Below, in pieces: positions 43,081 to 51,914 of a DNA stretch of 64,000 nt. The position numbers and the translations under genes were made by a program. The notes under the pieces were generated by a model. That model saw nothing but the letters and a program-made list of their open reading frames with translations, searched no databases and was not told the origin of the DNA. Numbering within the stretch: position 1 is the first letter of the stretch; the number at the start of each line of letters is the position of its first letter. The stretch is from Strigamia acuminata (taxonomy: Eukaryota; Arthropoda; Chilopoda; Geophilomorpha; Linotaeniidae). The stretch is from positions 60,769,369-60,833,368 of the forward strand of contig OX442314.1 in assembly GCA_949358305.1 (NCBI GenBank). The letters are read 5' to 3'.

Positions 43081-43790
43081 CGTGCCGCTACGCCGGAGAC
43101 GCTTGATACCGTTCTGCATGGCAAGGCGTGTTTATCGATGGCAACTGCGTGATTGCGACGGGAAGTATTAATCATTATTTTATAGCAACAATAAGGACAA
43201 CCAAGAATTGACTTGAATACAAGTCAAACCATCAAATCTTACGATTGAATTACATGCACAACAAATCATTGTTTTGCAATGATAAATTGGCGACAATTTA
43301 TCGGCGAACTAAATCACAACGCTTCGAGCTAAACATAATTCGAAGTCGGAATAATTGGTAAGTAAATGATTCCATTTACTTAAACCAATATCCTCCCAAG
43401 TTGTGGCGGTGCACATGAGTCAACCGCATCTCTCAGATCATTTGATTCATCGACGTGCGATGATTTACACAAGCGAACCCAGGAACCAGCAAAGCCGTAT
43501 TTGGACTCGAGGACGCAGCCAGACCGGCCCCGATGACATCTGTAAACCAGGTCGAGCGATGGGGAAACCGCTCCCGAATCCAGGACACGTAATGATATTA
43601 TTTCAGGGCCAATTGGCCAACTCATTGTATAGTTTAATGATACTTTTAACTGGCCAAATGTCGGCTTAATCTCATGTATAACTTTAGAAGCGATCATATT
43701 GTTTGGTAACAATAAATGTAGTTGTTTTGATAGCCATCTTTGTCTTGTATTTATCTCCAATGTATTCACTGTTTATGCGACTTATACCCG
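43081..43790. other. Unassigned sequence, possibly internal to the copia remnant
   Basis: No supported gene. There are small inverted repeats (AAGTAAATG...CATTTACTT near 43360; several around 43265-43310). A minus-strand frame at 43380-43769 has no recognised domain and no convincing start. If the copia remnant to the right is collinear, this would be its LTR end and leader, but I could not find the LTR border or a primer site. Confidence 0.3.
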
Positions 43791-44376
43791 GTACTAGCCG
43801 AGCTAGGAAGTTGTGGTCGTCACCGTCACACGGGCTAAGCGCACAATGATGTGGGCTAAGCGCACCATCGCTTGGACTAAGCGCACCATGACTGACGATG
43901 ATAAGTGAAGTTGTCAACGCCGGGAAATAAACTGGAGACGAAACGAAAGTCATTTTGTGCCCGAAAACCGCACAAACGCGTCGGCCATCTTTATTCAGGC
44001 AAGAACAGGTGAGCAAGTGAATATGTACAAGTGTCGAGGCTATTTGCCCTCGATCTAAAAGTAGAACAAATCATCCTGATGGAAAGGTTGATTTGTTCTT
44101 TACATAACCAAAGTAAAGATAACTCAAAGCCAGCATTAACACTGGATAATGCACTGGGGGAAATAATAGATAAACTAAATCATAGCAGACGACAACTCGA
44201 AATCCATTGTGAAACATGAGCCAACTGGAATGCTAAGCATGTATTAAAACAATCCAAAGCAGTTGGCTCTCGATTTCGGGACATTAAACAATGCGACACG
44301 AATTCCGCCTTTATCGCACTTAACCGGAAACGGTGCGACGTTAACTACGTGAAATGAAAACTGCTTTGACCCAACA
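43791..44376 (-). mobile_element. Putative LTR region of a Ty1/copia remnant
   Basis: On the minus strand, TGTTGGGTCAAAG starts at 44376 directly after the purine-rich TTTAGAGGGGG that follows the copia pol stop, as expected for a 3' LTR. An AATAAA is visible on the minus strand near 43990. The other end is not resolved, so the left border is arbitrary. Confidence 0.45.
43832..43894. repeat. Three tandem copies of a 21-bp unit
   Basis: GGGCTAAGCGCAC(A/C)AT units start at 43832, 43853 and 43874. They lie within the putative copia LTR. Confidence 0.75.
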
Positions 44377-44402
44377 GAACCCCCTCTAAACAGTTATCCA
44401 AT

Positions 44403-44560
44403 TCAATCAAAAATGTGATCGCATAATGCGTCAAGACGTGGGCGGGAAACCCACTTGGTCATAATGTCTGCGATGTTCAGCTTCCCACTGACATGATGAA
44501 TATCAAACAGGCCAGCTTCATAAAGGTCGCGCAGAAAATGGAACTTTACTTCGATGTGCT
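44403..44560 (-). pseudogene. pol: C-terminal RNase H fragment of a Ty1/copia pol
   Basis: The minus-strand frame begins KHIEVKFHFLRDL, passes GKLNIADIMTK and ends in TGA (44405-44403). This is the typical end of copia RNase H (KHIDVRYHFIR ... ADIFTK pattern). The upstream part of pol is cut off by the 5' LTR of gypsy element 2 at 44561. Confidence 0.8.
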
Positions 44561-44762
44561 TGTTAGATTCTGATTATAAATTAACTATTAAGTGTGAATT
44601 GACAGTATTATATGATTGTTGTAACAATGGTGATTGTTTGGAAACTAACCATGGCAACACATATTCTGGAATTCAGTTGTGTACGATGAGTTCATTAAAT
44701 GAGAGTGAACATGTTTTCCGTGTCTAAATTAAAGAGTGACATCGAGTTGTAAGAACTCTTCA
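44561..44762 (+). repeat. 5' LTR of element 2
   Basis: TGTTAGATTC...CTCTTCA, lacking the 11 bp present in the 3' LTR after AACAATG. Confidence 0.93.
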
Positions 44763-44883
44763 GTGGTATCCACGATAAAAAGAAGCCTGAGTAGTACAAT
44801 TGGACAGTATGTTGGACAGAAGAAGCTCCCGAGATGGGACACATTAGGAAATTGTGAGTTTTTGCCTACTTTTGCTGCAATTG
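44763..44883 (+). other. Leader of element 2
   Basis: Begins GTGGTATCCACGATAA, as in element 1, then an AG-rich leader. Confidence 0.5.
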
Positions 44884-47800
44884 ATGAGTGCCGCGTCGGC
44901 GAGTCGACGTTCGGGCGGAGCTTTGGACTCTTATTGGTGGCGTGCGGCGTGCGAGCCGTCGGCGACGTCGTGTAGACGTGTGCAAGAGAGATTTCGACGT
45001 CGAGACGAACGTCGGAGCGACGTGATCGAACACGGGTCGTCGAACACGAGGTTTATCGGTTGGTGTGGTTTTGCGTTGCTGTTAGCCATGGCGCAATTGA
45101 TGCTTGGCGGCATTCCGCCGTTTTCCGGTTCCACGCTGCATGAGTGGACAAGCTGGAAGCAAACTTACCAGCAGTTTGTCCTGTTGAACAAGGTGGAAGC
45201 AGACAGACAGGTCCCGCTACTTTTGACTGTCATTGGCATACCAATGTTCGATAAAATCAAGCGGTGGGCGCATCCGAAGGAAGTCGTCACGATGGGTTTG
45301 GATGCGATTTTGGACGTGGTTGAGGAGCACTACACGTCAGTTGACACCCCGTATATGGCTCGACAGCGATTCGGAGCGCGCAAACGCCACGAGGGAGAGT
45401 CGGTGGAAAAATACATAGCAGAGTTGCGGATTCTGTCTCAACGTTGCGGATTCGCAACCAAGGACGAAACGGACGGGGCGATCGTCCATCAGGTGGTACG
45501 AGGATCGCGGAATGAGGTTTTGGTCCGCGAGATTCTTCTCAACATGCCGTTGACGGCAGAACAGGTGACAAAACGTGCCGTCGCCCACGAGATGGCTCAC
45601 ATTGCGGCGTCGGGACGCGAAGAACCATTGCCATTCACGGATGAAGAGCCGACCAAGGCGCCAGCTGCGGCGGCGTTGATGCAGTTGTCGATGGGTGGCC
45701 GCCGCGGTCCGCAGAGGGGCCGTGGAAGAGCCAACCAATTCGGTTCACCCGGGTTTTCAGGCGCAGGGACCAGTGCTCAACGTGGTTTGTTTCAGCGACC
45801 TTGGCGCGGGCGCCAGGGGCAGAGTAGTGGGCGAGGCGGCCAACCTGTAAAAAGGGATGGCACGCCCGTCGACTGTTTTCGTTGCGGCGGACCGCATTTC
45901 GTTAGGGATTGCCCTTTTGAGCCAGCATTGGGACCAAGAGCCGGTCAAGATCAACGACCGGGTGGCCGCATGATTGGTGAGTGGCGTAAGAAGGCGAACG
46001 ATCAGGAGGGAGCGTGCCCACCGGCGACGTTTCCAGCCGAGGTTGATGGCGGTTTTGGTGGAGCAGGAGGTTCTGATGAGAAGTGGAGGCAGCGGAACGT
46101 TCCAATCAACGTGATACAGGAGCAAGACGAGGATTTCGCCTTGTTCCATGTCGTTGGAGCGAGAGTGAGGTCGCCGCCTCTTATTGTGCAGGTGGTTTTG
46201 AATTCTTTCAGGCTTAACCTATTGTTGGATACCGGCAGTGAGCTGTCGGTGCTGAATGCGACTGATTGCAACGTCTTGCTGACCAAGCGATTGATTTCAA
46301 GGAGGGCGATTACCCCCACTTCTGTTAAGCTGTTTGCATACCAACACCAGCCCATTGAGGTGTTGGGACAGGTGTGGCTGAATATGCATATGGGTGAGGT
46401 AACTGCAAGGGTAAATTTTGTAGTGGTGGGGCGTCAGGGCCCTAGTCTTATTGGTCGGGATGCTGTACACAAGTTTGGTTGGCATAATATTTCTGCCGCT
46501 TTAATTTCAGGAGATGGACGTGACCCGGCGCCGCCAGCGGAGGGTGACGGAGCTGCTGTGAGTGGTCAACACCCGTCGGCGAGCCCAGTGGATCACGTTG
46601 AAGCGTCGAGTGCGAGTGCCCAGAGAGCTGGTTCCTTGAGTGAATTGTTATTGCGTTACGCACACGTGTTTAGCGAGTGCCTTGGAACTTACAAAGGTGA
46701 ACCGGTTGATCTTATTTTAAGACCAGATGCGGTTCCCAGATTTTACAGGCCGAGGCCTATTCCACTGCCACTTAGAGATGCGGTCAGTTTGGAGATAGAC
46801 GATTTGATTTCCAAAGGGGTGTTCAAGCCAATTCCGTTCTCCGTGTGGGGGACTCCCCTGGTCACAGTTCAAAAGAAAGACGGGGGGGTTCGCCTGTGCG
46901 GGGATTACAGGTCCACCGTGAACGCTAATTTACAGCCTGACCCGTACCCCCTGCCTCGCATAGCCGAGTTGCTTGCGTCGATTGGCAGAGCGCGGTTCTT
47001 CAGTACGCTTGACCTCAGGCAAGCGTATCTGCAAATTCCGCTATCAGAAAGGTCGGCTGTTATTGCGGCTGTGAACACCCCAAAAGGCCTTATGGCCGTT
47101 ACCAGGCTCCCGTTTGGGACCATGCCATCCGCTGGGATTTTCCAGCGGATTATTATTTCAGTCCTGGACGGGGTGCCCCGCATCTTCGTCTACTTGGACG
47201 ACATTCTTGTCGCAACGTGGGATTTGCCAGAACATTTGTGGGTTTTGGAGCAGATTTTTCGTAGATTGGCTGATAGGGGTTTACACCTGGCTAGGGAAAA
47301 ATGTTTGTTTTGTGAGAGTGGCCTAAATTTTTTGGGTTTCTCAATTAGTCAGAAGGGGGTCAGACCAATCTCGTCAAAAGTTGAGGCTGTTTTGGCAATC
47401 CCACCTCCTGTTGACGTGAAGCAGCTTAGAACATTTTTAGGGATGGTGGCGTTTTACGCCGTGTTCATTGAACACTTGGCCGACAAGGCGACCCCGCTTT
47501 ACGAGCTATTGTGTGCGGAGGCAATTTGGGTCTGGAACCAGCGCAGGCAGCAGGCATTTGACGTGATCAAACGAGCTTTAACGTCCGCTCCCATTTTGAC
47601 GTACTACGATCTTCATCGTCCGCTGGTGATCGCTGCGGACGCGTCCCCTTATGGGGTAGGGGCGGTCTTGGCCCACGTTGACAAACTGGAGAGAGAACAT
47701 CCAGTTGCTTTTGCCTCGAGATCCCTCAGCCGTGCCGAGAGTAACTATGCGCACATCGACAAGGAGGCGTTGTCGGTGGTATTCGCGGTGAAAAAGTTCC

Positions 47801-49854
47801 ATATATATCTTATGGGCAGGGAGTTCACCATCTACACCGACCACAAGCCCTTGTTGGGCATTTTGGGGTCTGACCGACCAATTCCGTTGGTGGTCAGCCC
47901 CAGAATGCTCCGCTGGGCCCTCCTGCTGTCAGCTTATTCTTATGTGTTGCGGTATCGCAGGGGAGCCGACAATTCCAATGCTGATGTCCTCAGCAGATTC
48001 CCTTGCGATCCGGCGCCAGCTGAGGTTGATGACCGACCGGTATTTTTGGTTGAGATGGAGGGGGAGAACTTGTTGACAGCGGTGGAAGTCGCGAAGGCGA
48101 CGGCAGTCGACACAGAGTTGACTGTGGTGGTTGCTGCGGACCGTGGAGGAGATGTTGCCTCGCTTGCAGGTCGCCCTGAGTTGGCTGTTTATGCCAACCG
48201 TTTTGAGGAACTTTCACTTATGGCGGGAGTCCTCTTGTGGGGGGCCAGAGTGGTGGTGCCCGGGGCCTTGCAGCCTAGGATGCTGCGGCTCCTTCATGAA
48301 GGTCATCCCGGCATTGTGGCCATGAAAAAGAGGGCCCGCAGTGCCGTGTGGTGGGCGGGAATTACCCCGCAAATCATTAACTTCGTGCAGAAGTGCGTCA
48401 TCTGCGCGCAAAGCAGACCTTTACCGCCACACGCACTGCCTATTTCATGGCCGCGTGCCGAGGAGCCGTGGGCCCGTGTGCACATTGACTACGCCGGTCC
48501 CATTCAGTCCCAGATGGTTTTGGTGTTGGTTGACGCCTACTCTGGATGGATCGAGGCGAGGGCGACACGAACGGCCACTTCAGCGACCACAATTTCGATT
48601 CTCAGGCGTGTGTTTAGTACTTTCGGGCTCCCGCACCTTTTGGTCAGCGACAACGGAGCCCAGTTTACGTCTGCAGAGTTTGCCAGTTTTTTGAGGAGAA
48701 ATGGGGTCGAGCATATGTTCTCCCCCCCATACCACGCCCAGTCTAACGGGCAGGCGGAACGTGCGGTGCGTTGGGTCAAGGACCGTTTAGCAAAGTTCAC
48801 CAAGGGAGATTTGGAACTGCGCTTGCTCAGACTCATGCTTTACCAACATACGAGTTTCCGCGGACGGGACAATCAGTCGCCAGCGATGCTATTCATAGGG
48901 CGACAGCCGTTTACTTTTTTGGATTTGGTAAAACCCAGGTGTGCGGTGAGTGTGGCGGCTACTAACTCTCGTTTCAGGAACTTTGCTGTGGGCGACAGAC
49001 TATGGTACAAGTCGTTTCCAGCAAGTACCCCGCCGTGGCGGCCGGGGGTTGTTTTGGAGAGGAGCGGCGAGGTCGTCTATCGCTTGAGGGATGTCCAGAC
49101 CAACAAGCAAGTGGTCAGACACCTGAACCACGTGAGGAGACGCGATGCGGCGGACCCGAGCGAGGTGGCGATTTCAGTGCCGGTCGTGGCGCCGGTTACC
49201 CCCGAAGGTGGGGGCGAGCCGAGGCTTTACACGTATGCGCCGTTGCCAGGGACGCTACTCGTCCAGTTGCCTCCAACACCTCCAACACCACAGACGCCAC
49301 CGCAACCTTTTCTCACCCCACCCCAAGTTGTGAGACTCCCAACACCCGTGCAGACACCTGTAGGAGCCCAAGTGGTACCAGTGGGCGGTCAAGTTCCAGT
49401 GCTAGCCCCGGAGGCGCCACCCGCGCCGACGATGGCCGAGGAGGTAGCGGTCGATCAGCAGATGGAGGAACCCCACCGCGACGCCGTCAACTTGCAACAG
49501 AGACCTAGAACGCGCGCGGCCAGGAACATCGAGATTAATTATAAAGACCTGTCCTCGGGGGAGGAGGAAGATGACGAGGAGACGGTTTTGGCCAGCTACC
49601 GCAATGCACCAGTGGCGAGATTACCCAAACACGGACTAAAAGTCGCGGAGATGGTGCGGATGGAGCCCATACAAGATCCAGACCAACCTGGTCCAAGTGG
49701 GACGGCGGATCCTTTGGAGAGAGGGGCACCACGCACCACCTTACCAGCAAAGAAGACTAGTAAAGGGGCTCCAGAAAAAGCGCAACTCTACAGTAAAGAG
49801 GACGCGGAGCGGACTCGCCTGTTGTTGCGCCGGATGGCAGACAAAGAAAAGTAA
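44884..49854 (+). CDS. gag-pol: Gag-Pol polyprotein of gypsy element 2
   Basis: A single frame of 1,656 residues from ATG 44884, with an alternative in-frame ATG at 45088 (GCCATGGCG, strong context) that corresponds to 37778 in element 1. The order and spacing of domains match element 1: CX2CX3HX4C knuckle (331), protease DTGSE (449), RT YLDD (770), RNase H, integrase HEGH/CVIC and DDE residues, then a Pro-rich and acidic tail. The N-terminal 68 codons before the second ATG are less conserved than the rest, which favours the second start. No inactivating change was seen. Confidence 0.92.
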   Translation: MSAASASRRSGGALDSYWWRAACEPSATSCRRVQERFRRRDERRSDVIEHGSSNTRFIGWCGFALLLAMAQLMLGGIPPFSGSTLHEWTSWKQTYQQFVLLNKVEADRQVPLLLTVIGIPMFDKIKRWAHPKEVVTMGLDAILDVVEEHYTSVDTPYMARQRFGARKRHEGESVEKYIAELRILSQRCGFATKDETDGAIVHQVVRGSRNEVLVREILLNMPLTAEQVTKRAVAHEMAHIAASGREEPLPFTDEEPTKAPAAAALMQLSMGGRRGPQRGRGRANQFGSPGFSGAGTSAQRGLFQRPWRGRQGQSSGRGGQPVKRDGTPVDCFRCGGPHFVRDCPFEPALGPRAGQDQRPGGRMIGEWRKKANDQEGACPPATFPAEVDGGFGGAGGSDEKWRQRNVPINVIQEQDEDFALFHVVGARVRSPPLIVQVVLNSFRLNLLLDTGSELSVLNATDCNVLLTKRLISRRAITPTSVKLFAYQHQPIEVLGQVWLNMHMGEVTARVNFVVVGRQGPSLIGRDAVHKFGWHNISAALISGDGRDPAPPAEGDGAAVSGQHPSASPVDHVEASSASAQRAGSLSELLLRYAHVFSECLGTYKGEPVDLILRPDAVPRFYRPRPIPLPLRDAVSLEIDDLISKGVFKPIPFSVWGTPLVTVQKKDGGVRLCGDYRSTVNANLQPDPYPLPRIAELLASIGRARFFSTLDLRQAYLQIPLSERSAVIAAVNTPKGLMAVTRLPFGTMPSAGIFQRIIISVLDGVPRIFVYLDDILVATWDLPEHLWVLEQIFRRLADRGLHLAREKCLFCESGLNFLGFSISQKGVRPISSKVEAVLAIPPPVDVKQLRTFLGMVAFYAVFIEHLADKATPLYELLCAEAIWVWNQRRQQAFDVIKRALTSAPILTYYDLHRPLVIAADASPYGVGAVLAHVDKLEREHPVAFASRSLSRAESNYAHIDKEALSVVFAVKKFHIYLMGREFTIYTDHKPLLGILGSDRPIPLVVSPRMLRWALLLSAYSYVLRYRRGADNSNADVLSRFPCDPAPAEVDDRPVFLVEMEGENLLTAVEVAKATAVDTELTVVVAADRGGDVASLAGRPELAVYANRFEELSLMAGVLLWGARVVVPGALQPRMLRLLHEGHPGIVAMKKRARSAVWWAGITPQIINFVQKCVICAQSRPLPPHALPISWPRAEEPWARVHIDYAGPIQSQMVLVLVDAYSGWIEARATRTATSATTISILRRVFSTFGLPHLLVSDNGAQFTSAEFASFLRRNGVEHMFSPPYHAQSNGQAERAVRWVKDRLAKFTKGDLELRLLRLMLYQHTSFRGRDNQSPAMLFIGRQPFTFLDLVKPRCAVSVAATNSRFRNFAVGDRLWYKSFPASTPPWRPGVVLERSGEVVYRLRDVQTNKQVVRHLNHVRRRDAADPSEVAISVPVVAPVTPEGGGEPRLYTYAPLPGTLLVQLPPTPPTPQTPPQPFLTPPQVVRLPTPVQTPVGAQVVPVGGQVPVLAPEAPPAPTMAEEVAVDQQMEEPHRDAVNLQQRPRTRAARNIEINYKDLSSGEEEDDEETVLASYRNAPVARLPKHGLKVAEMVRMEPIQDPDQPGPSGTADPLERGAPRTTLPAKKTSKGAPEKAQLYSKEDAERTRLLLRRMADKEK

Positions 49855-50083
49855 TGATGGAGCTAAATAGTGTTGTTGTGAAAAGTAAAGAAAACTGTTT
49901 GAAATTGTATAAAAAGGTCGTTTTTATTAGCAATGAGATAAGAATTGTAGTTTGTGTTTTCTTGGCTCAAATTGAAAATTGTAAAGTGTTTTATTGAAGA
50001 AGTTTTAATCATTAGATGTGGCTATTTGGGTTAATTTGAAAAGTGTGAAATTACAAGTTGTGAACATTGTAACTGGGGAGGAA
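49855..50083 (+). other. 3' untranslated region and polypurine tract of element 2
   Basis: Non-coding, ending in AACTGGGGAGGAA before the 3' LTR. Confidence 0.75.
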
Positions 50084-50296
50084 TGTTAGATTCTGATTAT
50101 AAATTAACTATTAAGTGTGAATTGACAGTATTATATGATTGTTGTAACAATGTGCCATGGTTGGTGATTGTTTGGAAACTAACCATGGCAACACATATTC
50201 TGGAATTCAGTTGTGTACGATGAGTTCATTAAATGAGAGTGAACATGTTTTCCGTGTCTAAATTAAAGAGTGACATCGAGTTGTAAGAACTCTTCA
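50084..50296 (+). repeat. 3' LTR of element 2
   Basis: 213 bp. It is followed by CCTAC, the same 5 bp that precede the LTR fragment at 51068. Confidence 0.93.
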
Positions 50297-51067
50297 CCTA
50301 CAAAAGCCAACATTTGCCAACATTTGTCAACATTTGTCAACATTTGCCAACAAAAGTCAACAAAAGCCAACAAAAGCCAACAAAAGCCAACAAAAGCCAA
50401 CAAAAACCAACAAAAGCCAACAAAAGCCAACAAAAGCCTACAAAAGCTAACATTTGCCAACATTTGCCAACATTTGCCAACAAAAGCCTACAAAAGCCAA
50501 CATTTGCCAACATTTGCCAACATTTGCCAACAAAAGTCAACAAAAGCCAACAAAAGCCAACAAAAGCTAACAAAAGCCAACATTTGCCAACAAAAGCCAA
50601 CAGAAGCCAACAAAAGCCAACAAAAGCCAACAAAATCTGACAAAATCTGACAAAATCTGACAAAATCTGACAAAATCTCATAAAATCTCCACAAAAGAAA
50701 ATCCAACAAAATCCAACAAAATCCAACAAAATCCGACAAAATCCGACAAAATCCAACAAAATCCGACAAAATCCGACAAAATCCGACAAAATCCGACAAA
50801 ATCTGACAAAATCTGACAAAATCTGACAAAATCTGACAAAAGAAAATCTGACAAAAGAAAATCTGACAAAATCTGACAAAAGCCGACAAAAGCCAACATT
50901 TGCCAACATTTGCCAACATTTGCCAACAAAAGTCAACATTTGCCAACATTTGCCAACAAAAGCCAACAAAAGCCAACAAAAGCCAACAAAAGCCAACAGA
51001 AGCCAACAAAAGCCAACAAAAGCCAACAAAAGCCAACAAAAGCCAACAAAAGCCAACAAAAGCCTAC
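50297..51067 (+). repeat. 10-bp satellite, first part
   Basis: Units of exactly 10 bp, AAAAGCCAAC, ATTTGCCAAC, AAAATCTGAC and AAAATCCGAC, in mixed order, with one CCACAAAAGAAAATCC segment near 50690. All long frames here are by-products of the period. Confidence 0.92.
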
Positions 51068-51914
51068 TGTTAGATTCTGATTATAAATTAACTATTAAGT
51101 GTGAATTGACAGCAGAGGGGCCGTGGAAGAGCCAACCAATTCGGTTCACCCGGGTTTTCAGGCGCAGGGACCAGTGCTCAACGTGGTTTGTTTCAGCGAC
51201 CTTGGCGCGGGCGCCAGGGGCAGAGTAGTGGGCGAGGCGGCCAACCTGTAAAAAGGGATGGCACGCCCGTCGACTGTTTTCGTTGCGGCGGACCGCATTT
51301 CGTTAGGGATTGCCCTTTTGAGCCAGCATTGGGACCAAGAGCCGGTCAAGATCAACGACCGGGTGGCCGCATGATTGGTGAGTGGCGTAAGAAGGCGAAC
51401 GATCAGGAGGGAGCGTGCCCACCGGCGACGTTTCCAGCCGAGGTTGATGGCGGTTTTGGTGGAGCAGGAGGTTCTGATGAGAAGTGGAGGCAGCGGAACG
51501 TTCCAATCAACGTGATACAGGAGCAAGACGAGGATTTCGCCTTGTTCCATGTCGTTGGAGCGAGAGTGAGGTCGCCGCCTCTTATTGTGCAGGTGGTTTT
51601 GAATTCTTTCAGGCTTAACCTATTGTTGAATACCGGCAGTGAGCTGTCGGTGCTGAATGCGACTGATTGCAACGTCTTGCTGACCAAGCGATTGATTTCA
51701 AGGAGGGCGATTACCCCCACTTCTGTTAAGCTGTTTGCATACCAACACCAGCCCATTGAGGTGTTGGGACAGGTGTGGCTGAATATGCATATGGGTGAGG
51801 TAACTGCAAGGGTAAATTTTGTAGTGGTGGGGCGTCAGGGCCCTAGTCTTATTGGTCGGGATGCTGTACACAAGTTTGGTTGGCATAATATTTCTGCCGC
51901 TTTAATTTCAGGAG
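51068..51914 (+). pseudogene. Fragment of gypsy element 2 (LTR start joined to gag/protease)
   Basis: 51068-51112 is the first 45 bp of the LTR, preceded by CCTAC. It is joined at 51112 to sequence matching 45711-46513 of element 2 (constant offset 5,401). The coding part spans the zinc knuckle and protease. One visible change turns the protease Asp codon GAT into AAT, so the motif reads NTGSE. The right end switches into 10-bp satellite at GGAG|CCAAC. Confidence 0.9.

Larger units (their letters stand above)
44561..50296 (+). mobile_element. Ty3/gypsy LTR retrotransposon, element 2 (same family as element 1)
   Basis: 5,736 bp with LTRs of 202 and 213 bp that differ by one 11-bp insertion/deletion (TGCCATGGTTG). 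The left flank (GTGCT, copia) and right flank (CCTAC, 10-bp satellite) do not match, so there is no TSD and the two ends come from different contexts. The internal Gag-Pol frame is intact. Confidence 0.9.

Noticed and set aside
43380-43769. 129-codon minus-strand frame next to the copia remnant as a gene
   Set aside because: It has no ATG start in good context, no domain, and lies in a likely LTR/leader region.
49002-49508. 168-codon frame overlapping the end of gag-pol in element 2, as a possible accessory ORF
   Set aside because: The equivalent frame in element 1 is much shorter (61 codons). It lies in GC-rich coding sequence, where shadow frames are common.
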